DNA of 64,000 bases from a virus. The stretch is from positions 1 to 64,000 of the IMG/VR virus record IMGVR_UViG_3300021139_000006. One strand, written 5' to 3'. Positions 1-7,952 of the stretch are shown one piece after another; position 1 is the stretch's first letter, and every line of letters begins with the position of its first letter. Below the pieces are notes generated by a model. That model was not told where the DNA came from, made no database searches, and worked only from the letters and a program-made list of their open reading frames with translations. Made by a program: the position numbers and the translations under genes.

Positions 1-1254
1 AGTTTGTGCAGTAGTTATAAATGATGAGGTATTACTGCTTAATACATATGGACTAAGCATTGAAGCAGTAGTGCTAGTTAATACATACAAAGGGGCATAT
101 GATGCTGTAGCAGCATAAGATGCTGTACCTTGTAGTGAACCTGTTACACCTCCAAATACATTCAATGAACCTGTGACGACCAATCCACTTCCAGATACTA
201 ACAATGAACCAGTAATCACAGCCGAACCACTGAAAGGGAAGCCTGCTCCACTTCCTGCGTTTATGGCATAGGAAGCTGTGGTAGCATAACTAGCTGTTGC
301 CACAGACATTGAGCCCGTTTTAGATGCGTTTATTACTGTATTATCGTAATAGATGGCGTTGCCTGAGGCAGATACGTATCCATTTCCATTCAACGTGAAG
401 TTTGGGGTTCCCATCAATACTAATAAGGAACTGTTAGCATCGTTTGTATTATTACCAACTACTCCGATAAACTGTGTATATCCAGAAGATGGAACTGTTT
501 TGGATAAAGTTCCGTTATTTCCTAGATAAACTATATCACCATTAGTGTACCCTCCTAAAGGTATTCCTTTTACCGATCCATTTACCACATACCTACCACT
601 AGAGCCTACTGGTACATCTTCGATAGTTATGCCTAAAGCTGGATATTGGGGCAAGTTTGCGCTAGCTGTGGTGACAACCGAAGAGCTGTTGATACAAATA
701 GGTGTGCCTAAAGGAATTGTAGAGGTCCCTGTATTTGGAAACTGAATTATTATTTGGTTTCCTATTTGAGTAGGTTTTCCATCTTTACCTATGTAGTAAG
801 GAACATCAAATCCAGCAGTTCCTGGCTTTGCGTACAATACTATCGACCCTGTTACACCGGTAGGATCTGTTGAATTAGATAGTAAGGTAAGACTGCCTGA
901 CACTTTTAATGAACCTGTTACGATTATTCCGCTTCCAGATACTAGTAAAGATCCACTTATTACAGCAGAACCGCTATAAGGAAACCCAGGTGCACTCCCA
1001 GTTGAAAATGCTTTCCAGTAAGTTGGGTTATTCCAATCAGCTGAGCTAGTAGTTGGTCCGTAAAATCCGTAATGCTGTGTCGAAGATGACACATAAACCA
1101 CCATACCTAAATTCCACTTATCTGAAGGTATACTCCCTGTATCAGGTAAGGTATTTATTACATATGATGACCCCCTTAATTGGGAGGAATCCATTAAAGC
1201 ATAGTTAGGATTACTGTTTTGTAATATGGATGGAAAATATAAAGGTAGAGGCAT
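1..1254 (-). CDS. tail-fibre-like virion protein (C-terminus cut by window edge)
   Basis: An open frame of 418 codons starts at an ATG at 1254 and has no stop before base 1, so the C-terminus is missing. The protein is rich in Ser, Thr and Gly and carries short ASYA/TASY repeats (for example TASYATTASYA) near the distal part. A block of about 30 residues with the pattern SGSAVI.GSLLVSGSG.(I/V)VTGSL occurs twice, at roughly residues 88-119 and 337-365. Such low-complexity beta-type repeats are usual in fibres of Bacteroidota and marine phages. The gene starts 4 bases after the stop of the gene at 1259-2716, so they are probably co-transcribed. The fibre role is inferred from composition and position. 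Confidence 0.7.
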   Translation of the reverse strand, partial: MPLPLYFPSILQNSNPNYALMDSSQLRGSSYVINTLPDTGSIPSDKWNLGMVVYVSSSTQHYGFYGPTTSSADWNNPTYWKAFSTGSAPGFPYSGSAVISGSLLVSGSGIIVTGSLKVSGSLTLLSNSTDPTGVTGSIVLYAKPGTAGFDVPYYIGKDGKPTQIGNQIIIQFPNTGTSTIPLGTPICINSSSVVTTASANLPQYPALGITIEDVPVGSSGRYVVNGSVKGIPLGGYTNGDIVYLGNNGTLSKTVPSSGYTQFIGVVGNNTNDANSSLLVLMGTPNFTLNGNGYVSASGNAIYYDNTVINASKTGSMSVATASYATTASYAINAGSGAGFPFSGSAVITGSLLVSGSGLVVTGSLNVFGGVTGSLQGTASYAATASYAPLYVLTSTTASMLSPYVLSSNTSSFITTAQT

Positions 1255-1258
1255 CTTA

Positions 1259-2716
1259 TTAGTTTATTTGTAGTGTTTGCGTAGATTGATAAGCCCCTGG
1301 CTGTGATGATTGGTACACATACATATTTATGTTTGGAGTTCCATATGAACTACTAACAGCATAACTGCTTGTACTGAAAGTTCCAGTTACATCCACAGCT
1401 CCTAATAATATTGCGTGTGGAGTTGTAATAGCACCAAAGCTAAATGGATAAAGAATGTATGTATAGTTTGATGTATTTTGGTTTGCTGATGTACATGGTA
1501 GTGTCCATGGGAATACAGAAGAAGATAGCAATGAAAGTATTGTTCCGGAATTTATAACAGATTGCGCCGTTGTATTGCTATTGACTACCGTAGGGCTTGC
1601 TGCAAAATAACTTCTATACCTAAAGCTGATAGTACTTGAGTTAGTAGTATTAACTGTACCATTAGAACCAGTTACAGCAGCTCTGTATATTATAGAAGCC
1701 GCTGTTAAAGGTGCCGAATAATCAGTATAATTTATGGTATTTGTACCTGTTCCTGAAGGAAGATTGCTACCAGTGAGGTAACTCCATGTACTACCTCCAT
1801 TTGTTGAAATTTGCAATTGATATGAGGAAAGATCTGAATAAGTATTATTACCTTTTACAGTAGTTACTATCGAGGACGATACGTTTCCATACTCTCTTAT
1901 TGTATTTGTTTCTCCAGATAATATGCTAATATAAGATGGGGTAACAGTAACTGTAGGGTTTACGTAGCCTGCCGGAGTAATATTCAATGTAGTCGAAGCA
2001 GATGCAGGAGATGATTCTGTTATCGCATACAGATAATTTATAGATGAGGTTGCGTTGTTTGCTCCTAATGTTAAAGCGTGGCTATAGTAAAGTGGAGTAG
2101 CTGTAGATGACGTTAATAAAGTATAAGTACCAGTATTGTTATATCTCCAGTAAAGTGACGCTGACACTATAGTTGCCCCTAATGAATTTATTGTATAACT
2201 AGCTGTTATAGCATTGGTAGTTGTTGGTTGGTTATATAGGATGGTTGTTGGTGAAGTAAGTGCTACTGTCGGATTTATAGGTTCTTGTGCTATTAAATTA
2301 AATACGGATTCAGGAGTTTTCCCTCTAGCCGGAATAGTTGACCCAGATGCATATCTACCTACTGTCTTCCCTCCAGACAAACTAACTACAATATCATTGT
2401 TAAATATTCCGACCCCTACATACCCTGATCCACTATAATAGTAAGATAGTTTCGTACTGTCATCTACATATAGAGTAGTAACACTGCCAGTGGGTGGAAA
2501 TAATATAGATGACGGATATTGCAGTACACCCCCACCCCCACCTATTACATAAGAGGCTGTTGTGGCATAAGAAGCTGATATCGCATTAGAAGCTGTTCCT
2601 GACAGGCTACCTACAAATGAACCAGATACACCATTACTGTCTACAAGTAGCAACTGTGAGCTTCCTGTCGCTAAAATAAAGGGTATTTCGAGCTGAGAAC
2701 CGTATATTAAAGGCAA
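1259..2716 (-). CDS. tail-fibre-like virion protein with ASYATTASY repeat
   Basis: The 485-residue protein is Ser/Thr/Gly/Asn rich. It has an N-terminal region with ASYATTASY, the same short repeat as in the neighbour downstream, then a glycine run and several segments that look like Ig-type beta domains (about residues 140-400). No catalytic motif is visible. It is the first gene after the gp15-like tail-completion gene, and an ATATTTAT motif lies 41 bases before the start. It is likely a fibre, adhesin or fibre-tip protein; the exact role cannot be told. Confidence 0.65.
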   Translation of the reverse strand: MPLIYGSQLEIPFILATGSSQLLLVDSNGVSGSFVGSLSGTASNAISASYATTASYVIGGGGGVLQYPSSILFPPTGSVTTLYVDDSTKLSYYYSGSGYVGVGIFNNDIVVSLSGGKTVGRYASGSTIPARGKTPESVFNLIAQEPINPTVALTSPTTILYNQPTTTNAITASYTINSLGATIVSASLYWRYNNTGTYTLLTSSTATPLYYSHALTLGANNATSSINYLYAITESSPASASTTLNITPAGYVNPTVTVTPSYISILSGETNTIREYGNVSSSIVTTVKGNNTYSDLSSYQLQISTNGGSTWSYLTGSNLPSGTGTNTINYTDYSAPLTAASIIYRAAVTGSNGTVNTTNSSTISFRYRSYFAASPTVVNSNTTAQSVINSGTILSLLSSSVFPWTLPCTSANQNTSNYTYILYPFSFGAITTPHAILLGAVDVTGTFSTSSYAVSSSYGTPNINMYVYQSSQPGAYQSTQTLQIN

Positions 2717-2757
2717 AGTACTTTTATTTTAAGTGGTTGTGGGTTAGTATTACCTTT

Positions 2758-2765
2758 ATAAATAT
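2758..2765 (-). promoter_or_regulatory. candidate late promoter element
   Basis: ATATTTAT on the minus strand, 41 bases before the ATG at 2716. One of 14 similarly placed copies in the window; see the findings. Confidence 0.5.
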
Positions 2766-2792
2766 CAAATAACCTCAATCCCCCTTACCTAC

Positions 2793-4004
2793 TTAGCTCG
2801 AAAAAGCACCTTTCACTATCACCTCAAATGCAGACTGTAGTGGGTACCCTAATGCAAGTGTATTGAGTATTACTTGTACATCAGGACCAGATTGAGTAAT
2901 TGTTGATATATCTGGGGTACTTATTATTTGACCATTGATTGTAACTAAGAAGTTGTCTATGGAAGTTGGAGGAGCTCCTTCTGGTGCAGTAGCTATCACT
3001 GCATTTCTTAAGTAAAAGCTGTTGGTGAATATGTCTGCAGGTAGAGCTTGTTTTGTTATGTTTGGTGGTACGTATGTGTTCGTCACTGTGTTATTGATTA
3101 TTACAGGCGTTTGAGGTGCTACATAAGATGCTACTACCTGTCCTTTGGAATATATAGGTGTCACAGTCTCTCCATTATAGACTACTTGAGCCTTAGAATA
3201 GAAAGTAGGATTGTAAGACATGTAATGGTTGACTGTATCAGGTATAATATACCCGTTCAATATAATGTTAAATGTGGCACTTATTCGTTTATTTTCACCT
3301 GTATTTACTTCTCTGGTAAGAGGCACGCTGTCAATCATAGACATAAAGGTAAACTTCTTGGGGTCTCCCCAATAAGAATATGATGCATAGGTAATTGCCT
3401 CTAGGATTTTATTTAAATCCCGTTCATTATTGACATGCACCTCACAACTATAGGTTATCTTATGATAATCAGGGATAGTTACTACCTGAAACCTTTTAAC
3501 AGGCTTACGGTTAAGTAATACTGCAAAGTTATCATATTGGTTGTCTTTTGTGTATGTTTGCTGAAATACATATTGGTTATGGGTTATGTTTCCATCCAAC
3601 TTATTACCAAGAGTACGAACCTTTTCTATATCTACTTTTCTAATTGTAATTACAGGAAAGAGTATTTTTCCATCTTTATCACGAATGTTGCCATCATACT
3701 GGGCTGACTTAAATCTTTCAGGGTTAGCATATATTACCGGAACAGGTACCCTATTACCATCTTCTACTACATACGGTTTAATTACCTCCTTGAAGTAATA
3801 GAATACAGCTGAATCAATATCCTCTAGCCCAATTGAAAAATCTTTAAGGTCGCTGTCTTTTTGACTTATTTGATCAACTCTTTTTTGTAAATCTGGTAAA
3901 TCAGGCTTACTTCCGGGTATAACAGGGTTTATACCTTTACTATATTCTTCAGAGACTGTTTCTGGCCTTGGGGCTATTGTAGGATTTCTTCTAGGAGTTG
4001 GCAT
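2793..4004 (-). CDS. gp15: gp15-like tail terminator / sheath-stabilising protein
   Basis: The 403-residue protein shows the layout of T4 gp15 (tail completion protein that caps the tail tube and sheath): a segment reading VPVPVIYANPERF near residue 87, a middle part around VTIPDYHKITYSCEVHV and ERDLNKILEAI, and a segment PLTREVNTGENKRISATFNI followed by NGYIIPD. T4 gp15 is about 270 residues; this protein has an extra C-terminal 120 residues ending in beta-type sequence. It lies immediately after the gp13- and gp14-like neck genes, the T4 order. The match is from memory of the family, not an alignment. Confidence 0.6.
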   Translation of the reverse strand: MPTPRRNPTIAPRPETVSEEYSKGINPVIPGSKPDLPDLQKRVDQISQKDSDLKDFSIGLEDIDSAVFYYFKEVIKPYVVEDGNRVPVPVIYANPERFKSAQYDGNIRDKDGKILFPVITIRKVDIEKVRTLGNKLDGNITHNQYVFQQTYTKDNQYDNFAVLLNRKPVKRFQVVTIPDYHKITYSCEVHVNNERDLNKILEAITYASYSYWGDPKKFTFMSMIDSVPLTREVNTGENKRISATFNIILNGYIIPDTVNHYMSYNPTFYSKAQVVYNGETVTPIYSKGQVVASYVAPQTPVIINNTVTNTYVPPNITKQALPADIFTNSFYLRNAVIATAPEGAPPTSIDNFLVTINGQIISTPDISTITQSGPDVQVILNTLALGYPLQSAFEVIVKGAFSS

Positions 4005-4010
4005 AGTAAT

Positions 4011-4018
4011 ATAAATAT
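4011..4018 (-). promoter_or_regulatory. candidate late promoter element
   Basis: ATATTTAT on the minus strand, only 6 bases before the ATG at 4004. If it is a -10-type box, the transcript would be nearly leaderless. Confidence 0.45.
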
Positions 4019-4025
4019 TAAAGAT

Positions 4026-4514
4026 TTACCTGCTTTGTATTATATTCAGTCTATTGACATGAGTTAGATGACACTCACAAGTAATCGCAAGACTCATACC
4101 GTAGTATTGATTAGATGGTGATAGTGCATAATTAGGGTCTTTACCTACTACTAGTTGATCCTCAATGGGTATATCAACTTCAAAATAAGATTCATTCCAC
4201 ATTACTATATCTCCCTTTTCAGGAACTAATCCTATCGGTTCCAAATCTGCTTTCAAAAAAGAAAATGACATTATCCTGTTGGTATCTGAACCATAAGTTG
4301 CTTGTACATCCTGTTGTGGATTTCTGCCAATAATGCAAGTTATCAATACTGGATTAAAGTACATCTTCTTGTTAGATTCCCCATACAAATCTATTACGGT
4401 ATCAGACAAAGATAGTTTGTAGTAACCTACCTCTTCTCCAATAACCCTATTAATAAGGTCTCTGTTAATTCTTCTGATGAAGGCTGAATCAGTTATCCGT
4501 CCGTATAAGCTCAT
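4026..4514 (-). CDS. gp14: gp14-like neck protein
   Basis: The 162-residue protein contains the segment LVPEKGDIVMWNESYFEV followed by a beta-rich C-terminus. This resembles the part of T4-type gp14 neck proteins that reads roughly P.EGDLVYF....LFEI. It is shorter than T4 gp14 (about 256 residues). It lies between the gp13-like and gp15-like genes, where T4 encodes gp14, and this synteny carries most of the weight. In the virion it would join head and tail. Confidence 0.55.
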   Translation of the reverse strand: MSLYGRITDSAFIRRINRDLINRVIGEEVGYYKLSLSDTVIDLYGESNKKMYFNPVLITCIIGRNPQQDVQATYGSDTNRIMSFSFLKADLEPIGLVPEKGDIVMWNESYFEVDIPIEDQLVVGKDPNYALSPSNQYYGMSLAITCECHLTHVNRLNIIQSR

Positions 4515-4527
4515 TGTATTATTATTT

Positions 4528-5715
4528 TTATCCGATGTAAATCATCATAGGGACATAGTTTTCAATCTGGTTCATACTTTGAGCCTCTAGTGCTTTCATT
4601 TCTAGCTGCTTTTGCCTTGAAGAAGAGTTTAAAGTATCTCTCAGTTGAGCTACCAGCTTATCTTTATCAGCGTCTGACTGCTGTCTTAATGCATCTCCGT
4701 TTAGAGTCACACTTGAATCATTTCCTGGGATAGGTACTGTTTGGTACTTACCTCTAATTCCAGCTAAAATCTCTCTACAAACAGCTACTCCATATTCAAA
4801 TATCCACTTTTTGAAAATCATATTTACCTGAGAATATACAGGAACCTCATAAGGTACATTAGAAACATTAGTGATATTACCTTGTGGAACAACTCCCCCA
4901 ACTGATCTGTATGGTAGGTTTCTTTCGGATAATTTAATGAATTCGAATCTTATTTCTCTGTCCCAGCATGGAATTGGAAATATTTTCAAGATATTATTAG
5001 TCATCTCAAAAGTATAAGCAGACCTTCTTACCATATCATTGAATTCAATTGATTGAACCCTCAGTATATCAAAGTAAACAGGCATCATCATATAGTTTAC
5101 CGCCGGGCTCATCCGGTCAAATCCAAAACTATTCAGTAAGCTTTCGTACCCTATTCCAGAAGCTACCGTAGGGTCAAAGAATCTTGTTACTGCAGGAGGT
5201 ATTTCATAATAAACCCTCTTGATTTCTATTGCATCCCCAGGTAAGACTACTGAAGAAGACATTGCCCACTCATTCAAATCATATGTCTGAACATATGGGG
5301 TAGCTTTAAGTGACCCTGTGTGCCAAGTTACATTACCCCCAGTGCCTGCTTCTGTACCATAATCCTGCGAAAGCCTTACTATAGTACCTAGATTAGGTTG
5401 TACCACTACATTATTGAGTGATAAAGAGCCTGTAGGGGCACCTTCTAGGCTTAAATAGTTTTCTCTGATTTTATATTCATACAACTCCTTACCAAAAGTC
5501 GTAACAGCATCTTCCATAGCAGTGTAGTAGTGCAAATCTTGCAATTCCACATCTTCCATGATTCCACCGAGTTTACGGTAGGCGTAATTAGCAAACTTTT
5601 GTGTGTCTGATATGAATAAAGGGTCGTTATCATAATACCCAAATGGGGTATTGCCCTTTACTGGGCGCAGAACTAATGAATCTGCGTATTGTGGTATGTC
5701 AATTGCTGTACTCAC
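4528..5715 (-). CDS. gp13: gp13-like neck protein
   Basis: The 395-residue protein matches the layout of T4 gp13: an N-terminal segment LGGIMEDVELQDLHYYTAMEDA with a nearby KELYEYK, a middle part with NYMMMPVYFDILR, a segment ILKIFPIPCWDREIRFEF, and a C-terminal helix around FKKWIFEYGVAVCREILAGIRGKY.(V)PIPG followed by LNGDALRQQ. T4 gp13 is about 309 residues. The C-terminal helix and the PIPG...L.GDAL element are the most characteristic parts. The start overlaps the stop of the PhoH-like gene by 4 bases, suggesting coupling. It would form the neck collar with gp14. Confidence 0.75.
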   Translation of the reverse strand: MSTAIDIPQYADSLVLRPVKGNTPFGYYDNDPLFISDTQKFANYAYRKLGGIMEDVELQDLHYYTAMEDAVTTFGKELYEYKIRENYLSLEGAPTGSLSLNNVVVQPNLGTIVRLSQDYGTEAGTGGNVTWHTGSLKATPYVQTYDLNEWAMSSSVVLPGDAIEIKRVYYEIPPAVTRFFDPTVASGIGYESLLNSFGFDRMSPAVNYMMMPVYFDILRVQSIEFNDMVRRSAYTFEMTNNILKIFPIPCWDREIRFEFIKLSERNLPYRSVGGVVPQGNITNVSNVPYEVPVYSQVNMIFKKWIFEYGVAVCREILAGIRGKYQTVPIPGNDSSVTLNGDALRQQSDADKDKLVAQLRDTLNSSSRQKQLEMKALEAQSMNQIENYVPMMIYIG

Positions 5716-6416
5716 TTCTTTTTGGTGTTGTTAATGTGTTCTTTGTATTTTTTATATATTCTTTGTACTAATTGAGACCTCATTTGGAACTCTTCACCTA
5801 ATTCCATTATACCTATCTGCTCTTCATCACTCACTATTTCCAAGAATTCAGATATACCTGTGTGCTTTATATCTGATTGTAATGGGTCTGCCATTACAAT
5901 TAATTTAGAGCTTTCGTGGGTTCTAGTGGCAAACGTCATCAATTCATGTAAGGTGCAACCTTGCGCTTCGTCTAAGATGATAATTGATGATTCGTAGGTT
6001 CTTCCTCTAGAAAATTGTATAGCTTCAAATACTATTTGTTTTTCTTTGAATAGCTTTTCTCTCTCTTGTACTCCTACTAACTTATCTATTATGTCTGTAT
6101 AGGATATTAGATAACTTTCGACTTTCTCTTCTATACTTCCAGGTAAAAATCCTATTGAAACTCCTACTTCTACTATTGGTTTTGTTATTATAATCCTCTC
6201 GTATTCTCTTTTTCTTAATTTAGTTAAGGCAAAATATAATGCAAGAGTGGTTTTACTACAACCTGGATCCGCTATTAAAACTGACATTTGTTTATTATGT
6301 ATGAACTCTATTACTGGTTTTTGAAAATCTCTTAATTGAAAATCTTTAAACTTCACTTCGCCTTTCGGAACCCTTTTTTGTTTGTACACTTCGTCAGTAT
6401 GCGGGGCTGATGCCAT
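5712..6416 (-). CDS. phoH: PhoH-like P-loop ATPase
   Basis: The 234-residue protein has the PhoH order of motifs: a P-loop near residues 49-57, the segment ITKPIVEVGVSIGFLPGSIE, a Walker B IIILDEAQ (Asp149, Glu150), and a later VMADPLQSD. PhoH-type ATPases are common in marine and T4-like phages; the family is linked to RNA helicase/nuclease-type functions, but the phage role is not settled. The P-loop reads ADPGCSKTT rather than the usual GPAGTGKT, so two glycines are replaced while the Lys-Thr pair is kept. It overlaps the gp13-like gene by 4 bases. Confidence 0.88.
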   Translation of the reverse strand: MASAPHTDEVYKQKRVPKGEVKFKDFQLRDFQKPVIEFIHNKQMSVLIADPGCSKTTLALYFALTKLRKREYERIIITKPIVEVGVSIGFLPGSIEEKVESYLISYTDIIDKLVGVQEREKLFKEKQIVFEAIQFSRGRTYESSIIILDEAQGCTLHELMTFATRTHESSKLIVMADPLQSDIKHTGISEFLEIVSDEEQIGIMELGEEFQMRSQLVQRIYKKYKEHINNTKKK

Positions 6417-6437
6417 TCGAATAGTTTTGGTTCACTA

Positions 6438-6445
6438 ATAAATAT
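6438..6445 (-). promoter_or_regulatory. candidate late promoter element
   Basis: ATATTTAT followed by TAG on the minus strand, 21 bases before the ATG at 6416. Confidence 0.5.
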
Positions 6446-6455
6446 CAGATGAGAT

Positions 6456-7730
6456 TTAAGTTCTCTTTATGAATGCACCTTTCTCATCTCTAGCTTGGTC
6501 TGTACGACTAGTAAGCTTACCTACACGCTCTTGGTACTTTTGCTTACCTAGCTCCTCTCCATTACGTTCTATGAACCATTCTAGGGTATAGCGACCCTTG
6601 GCTTTTTCTTTCATCAATTTTTTAGATTCAGGGGACATAGGGATTCCTTTGTTATTAGCAACCCTACCCTTCATACTATCTGATAACTTTTTTATATACG
6701 CAGCATAAGCTTCCGGTTCATCATCCTGATCAATCGGAGAGCCTCCACCTTGTGTCTTTAATGTTCTATTATATCCATTCTTGAAGCTATCAAAAAAGTT
6801 TATCCACCTAAGCTCTTTTTTGATAGCTTCAGATTTATCATCAGCTAAATCTATAACTTCAGCTTTCATGTTATCCCAACCGTATTTCTGTACAGCATAG
6901 TATAATCCTACAGTAGCCGACCTTTCAGATACTTTTTTATGCTGTGACATCCTGTGATAAAAATTTACAGTTCTTCCAATATAACATTTACCAGACGGAG
7001 ATGTTATCTTATAGATAAAATGCCTACCTTCCTTAAGCAAGGAGTCGTAGTCATAGGCGAAATAATCAACACCTTCTTTAAATACTTTCAACTCTTTCTT
7101 TTTAGAAAATTGGTCTTTTTCTTTTTTAGCTACAGGAGTCTTAGTTTTAGGTTTCTTGTAATTAACTAAGCCGTTTTCCGAGTAATACACTTCTCTAGAT
7201 ATTTCTTTTGTCTTTTTTGAAAGAATCTCTTCCATACCTGTAGCTTCTCTGAATTCCTCCATAGTCATCCCATGCTTCTGTATGTGTGTATTTCTGATAG
7301 CTTTAAAATACTTCATGCAAATAGGGCATTGAATTCTGTTGTCAGGTGATTCTGCCAGCTCTTTTTGCCTATTTAAGATTAGCAACTGGGTATTGAATAA
7401 ATGCTTTTCGCTAGGGTACTGCTCTAAATAGTCTTTTATCTCTGTCTTATGATGATTTGTAATGTGCCCTGTAAGCATCCCACTCTTATTAGTTGCATCT
7501 TTAAATACTTTGTTGCATATTTTACAATAGCATCTTGGGACATCTTTGTAAGGATTGTCTATTATATCATAGTAATCTAGGCAATTTTCAAACTTTATAC
7601 CTAACTTAGTTAAGTATTGCTTTAATCCCATGTTTACACTCCCTTCTGTGTACTTAAGTTCATTTCCGTCAATTTTACACACGGCTAATTTTTCCCAAGT
7701 CTCTACTCCTCGCTTATCTTTTGTCTTCAT
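6456..7730 (-). CDS. GIY-YIG homing endonuclease with two zinc-finger-like motifs
   Basis: The 424-residue protein has a GIY-YIG nuclease core at about residues 238-255 (FIYKIT....GKCYIGRT). The N-terminal half has two zinc-finger-like motifs: Cys69/Cys72 with His89 and His93/94, and Cys135/Cys138 with His149/His153. The C-terminus has NUMOD3-type sequence (SDSMKGR....GIPMSPESKKLM) and an end segment TLEWFIERNGEELGKQKY, both typical of DNA-binding parts of phage homing endonucleases. It sits between the major capsid gene and phoH, with its own upstream ATATTTAT element. It is a free-standing selfish nuclease gene rather than a structural gene. Its target is unknown. Confidence 0.88.
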   Translation of the reverse strand: MKTKDKRGVETWEKLAVCKIDGNELKYTEGSVNMGLKQYLTKLGIKFENCLDYYDIIDNPYKDVPRCYCKICNKVFKDATNKSGMLTGHITNHHKTEIKDYLEQYPSEKHLFNTQLLILNRQKELAESPDNRIQCPICMKYFKAIRNTHIQKHGMTMEEFREATGMEEILSKKTKEISREVYYSENGLVNYKKPKTKTPVAKKEKDQFSKKKELKVFKEGVDYFAYDYDSLLKEGRHFIYKITSPSGKCYIGRTVNFYHRMSQHKKVSERSATVGLYYAVQKYGWDNMKAEVIDLADDKSEAIKKELRWINFFDSFKNGYNRTLKTQGGGSPIDQDDEPEAYAAYIKKLSDSMKGRVANNKGIPMSPESKKLMKEKAKGRYTLEWFIERNGEELGKQKYQERVGKLTSRTDQARDEKGAFIKRT

Positions 7731-7748
7731 CTTCGATGTTTTACCTTA

Positions 7749-7756
7749 ATAAATAT
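7749..7756 (-). promoter_or_regulatory. candidate late promoter element
   Basis: ATATTTAT followed by TAAG on the minus strand, 18 bases before the ATG at 7730. It lies just past the capsid gene terminator, so it could restart transcription for the endonuclease, phoH and neck genes. Confidence 0.5.
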
Positions 7757-7890
7757 AAGCAAAGGTAATGTATCTAGTTTACATGGAAAAATTTATTTTG
7801 AATTATGCGGAATAATGGTTATAATTTAGTCTATTTTGGAAGTATTCATATTTTGAATTCTTTGGATAGAAATGTTTTTTAATCTTTCTA

Positions 7891-7928
7891 AAATGAAAGA
7901 GCCACTCTGTTAGAAGTGGCTCATTTTC
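7891..7928 (-). terminator. intrinsic terminator after the major capsid gene
   Basis: A perfect 8-bp stem GAGCCACT/AGTGGCTC (7899-7906 and 7915-7922) with an 8-base loop lies 31 bases after the capsid stop codon. In the minus direction it is followed by TTTCATTTT. This fits a strong stop that insulates capsid expression. The rest of the 7731-7952 gap holds only the promoter-like motif. Confidence 0.7.
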
Positions 7929-7952
7929 AATGGTTTATATGGTTAATTAATA

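Noticed and set aside
1-745. Plus-strand frames in the first 2.4 kb
   Set aside because: They are shadows of the minus-strand fibre genes; the open minus frame runs off the window edge.
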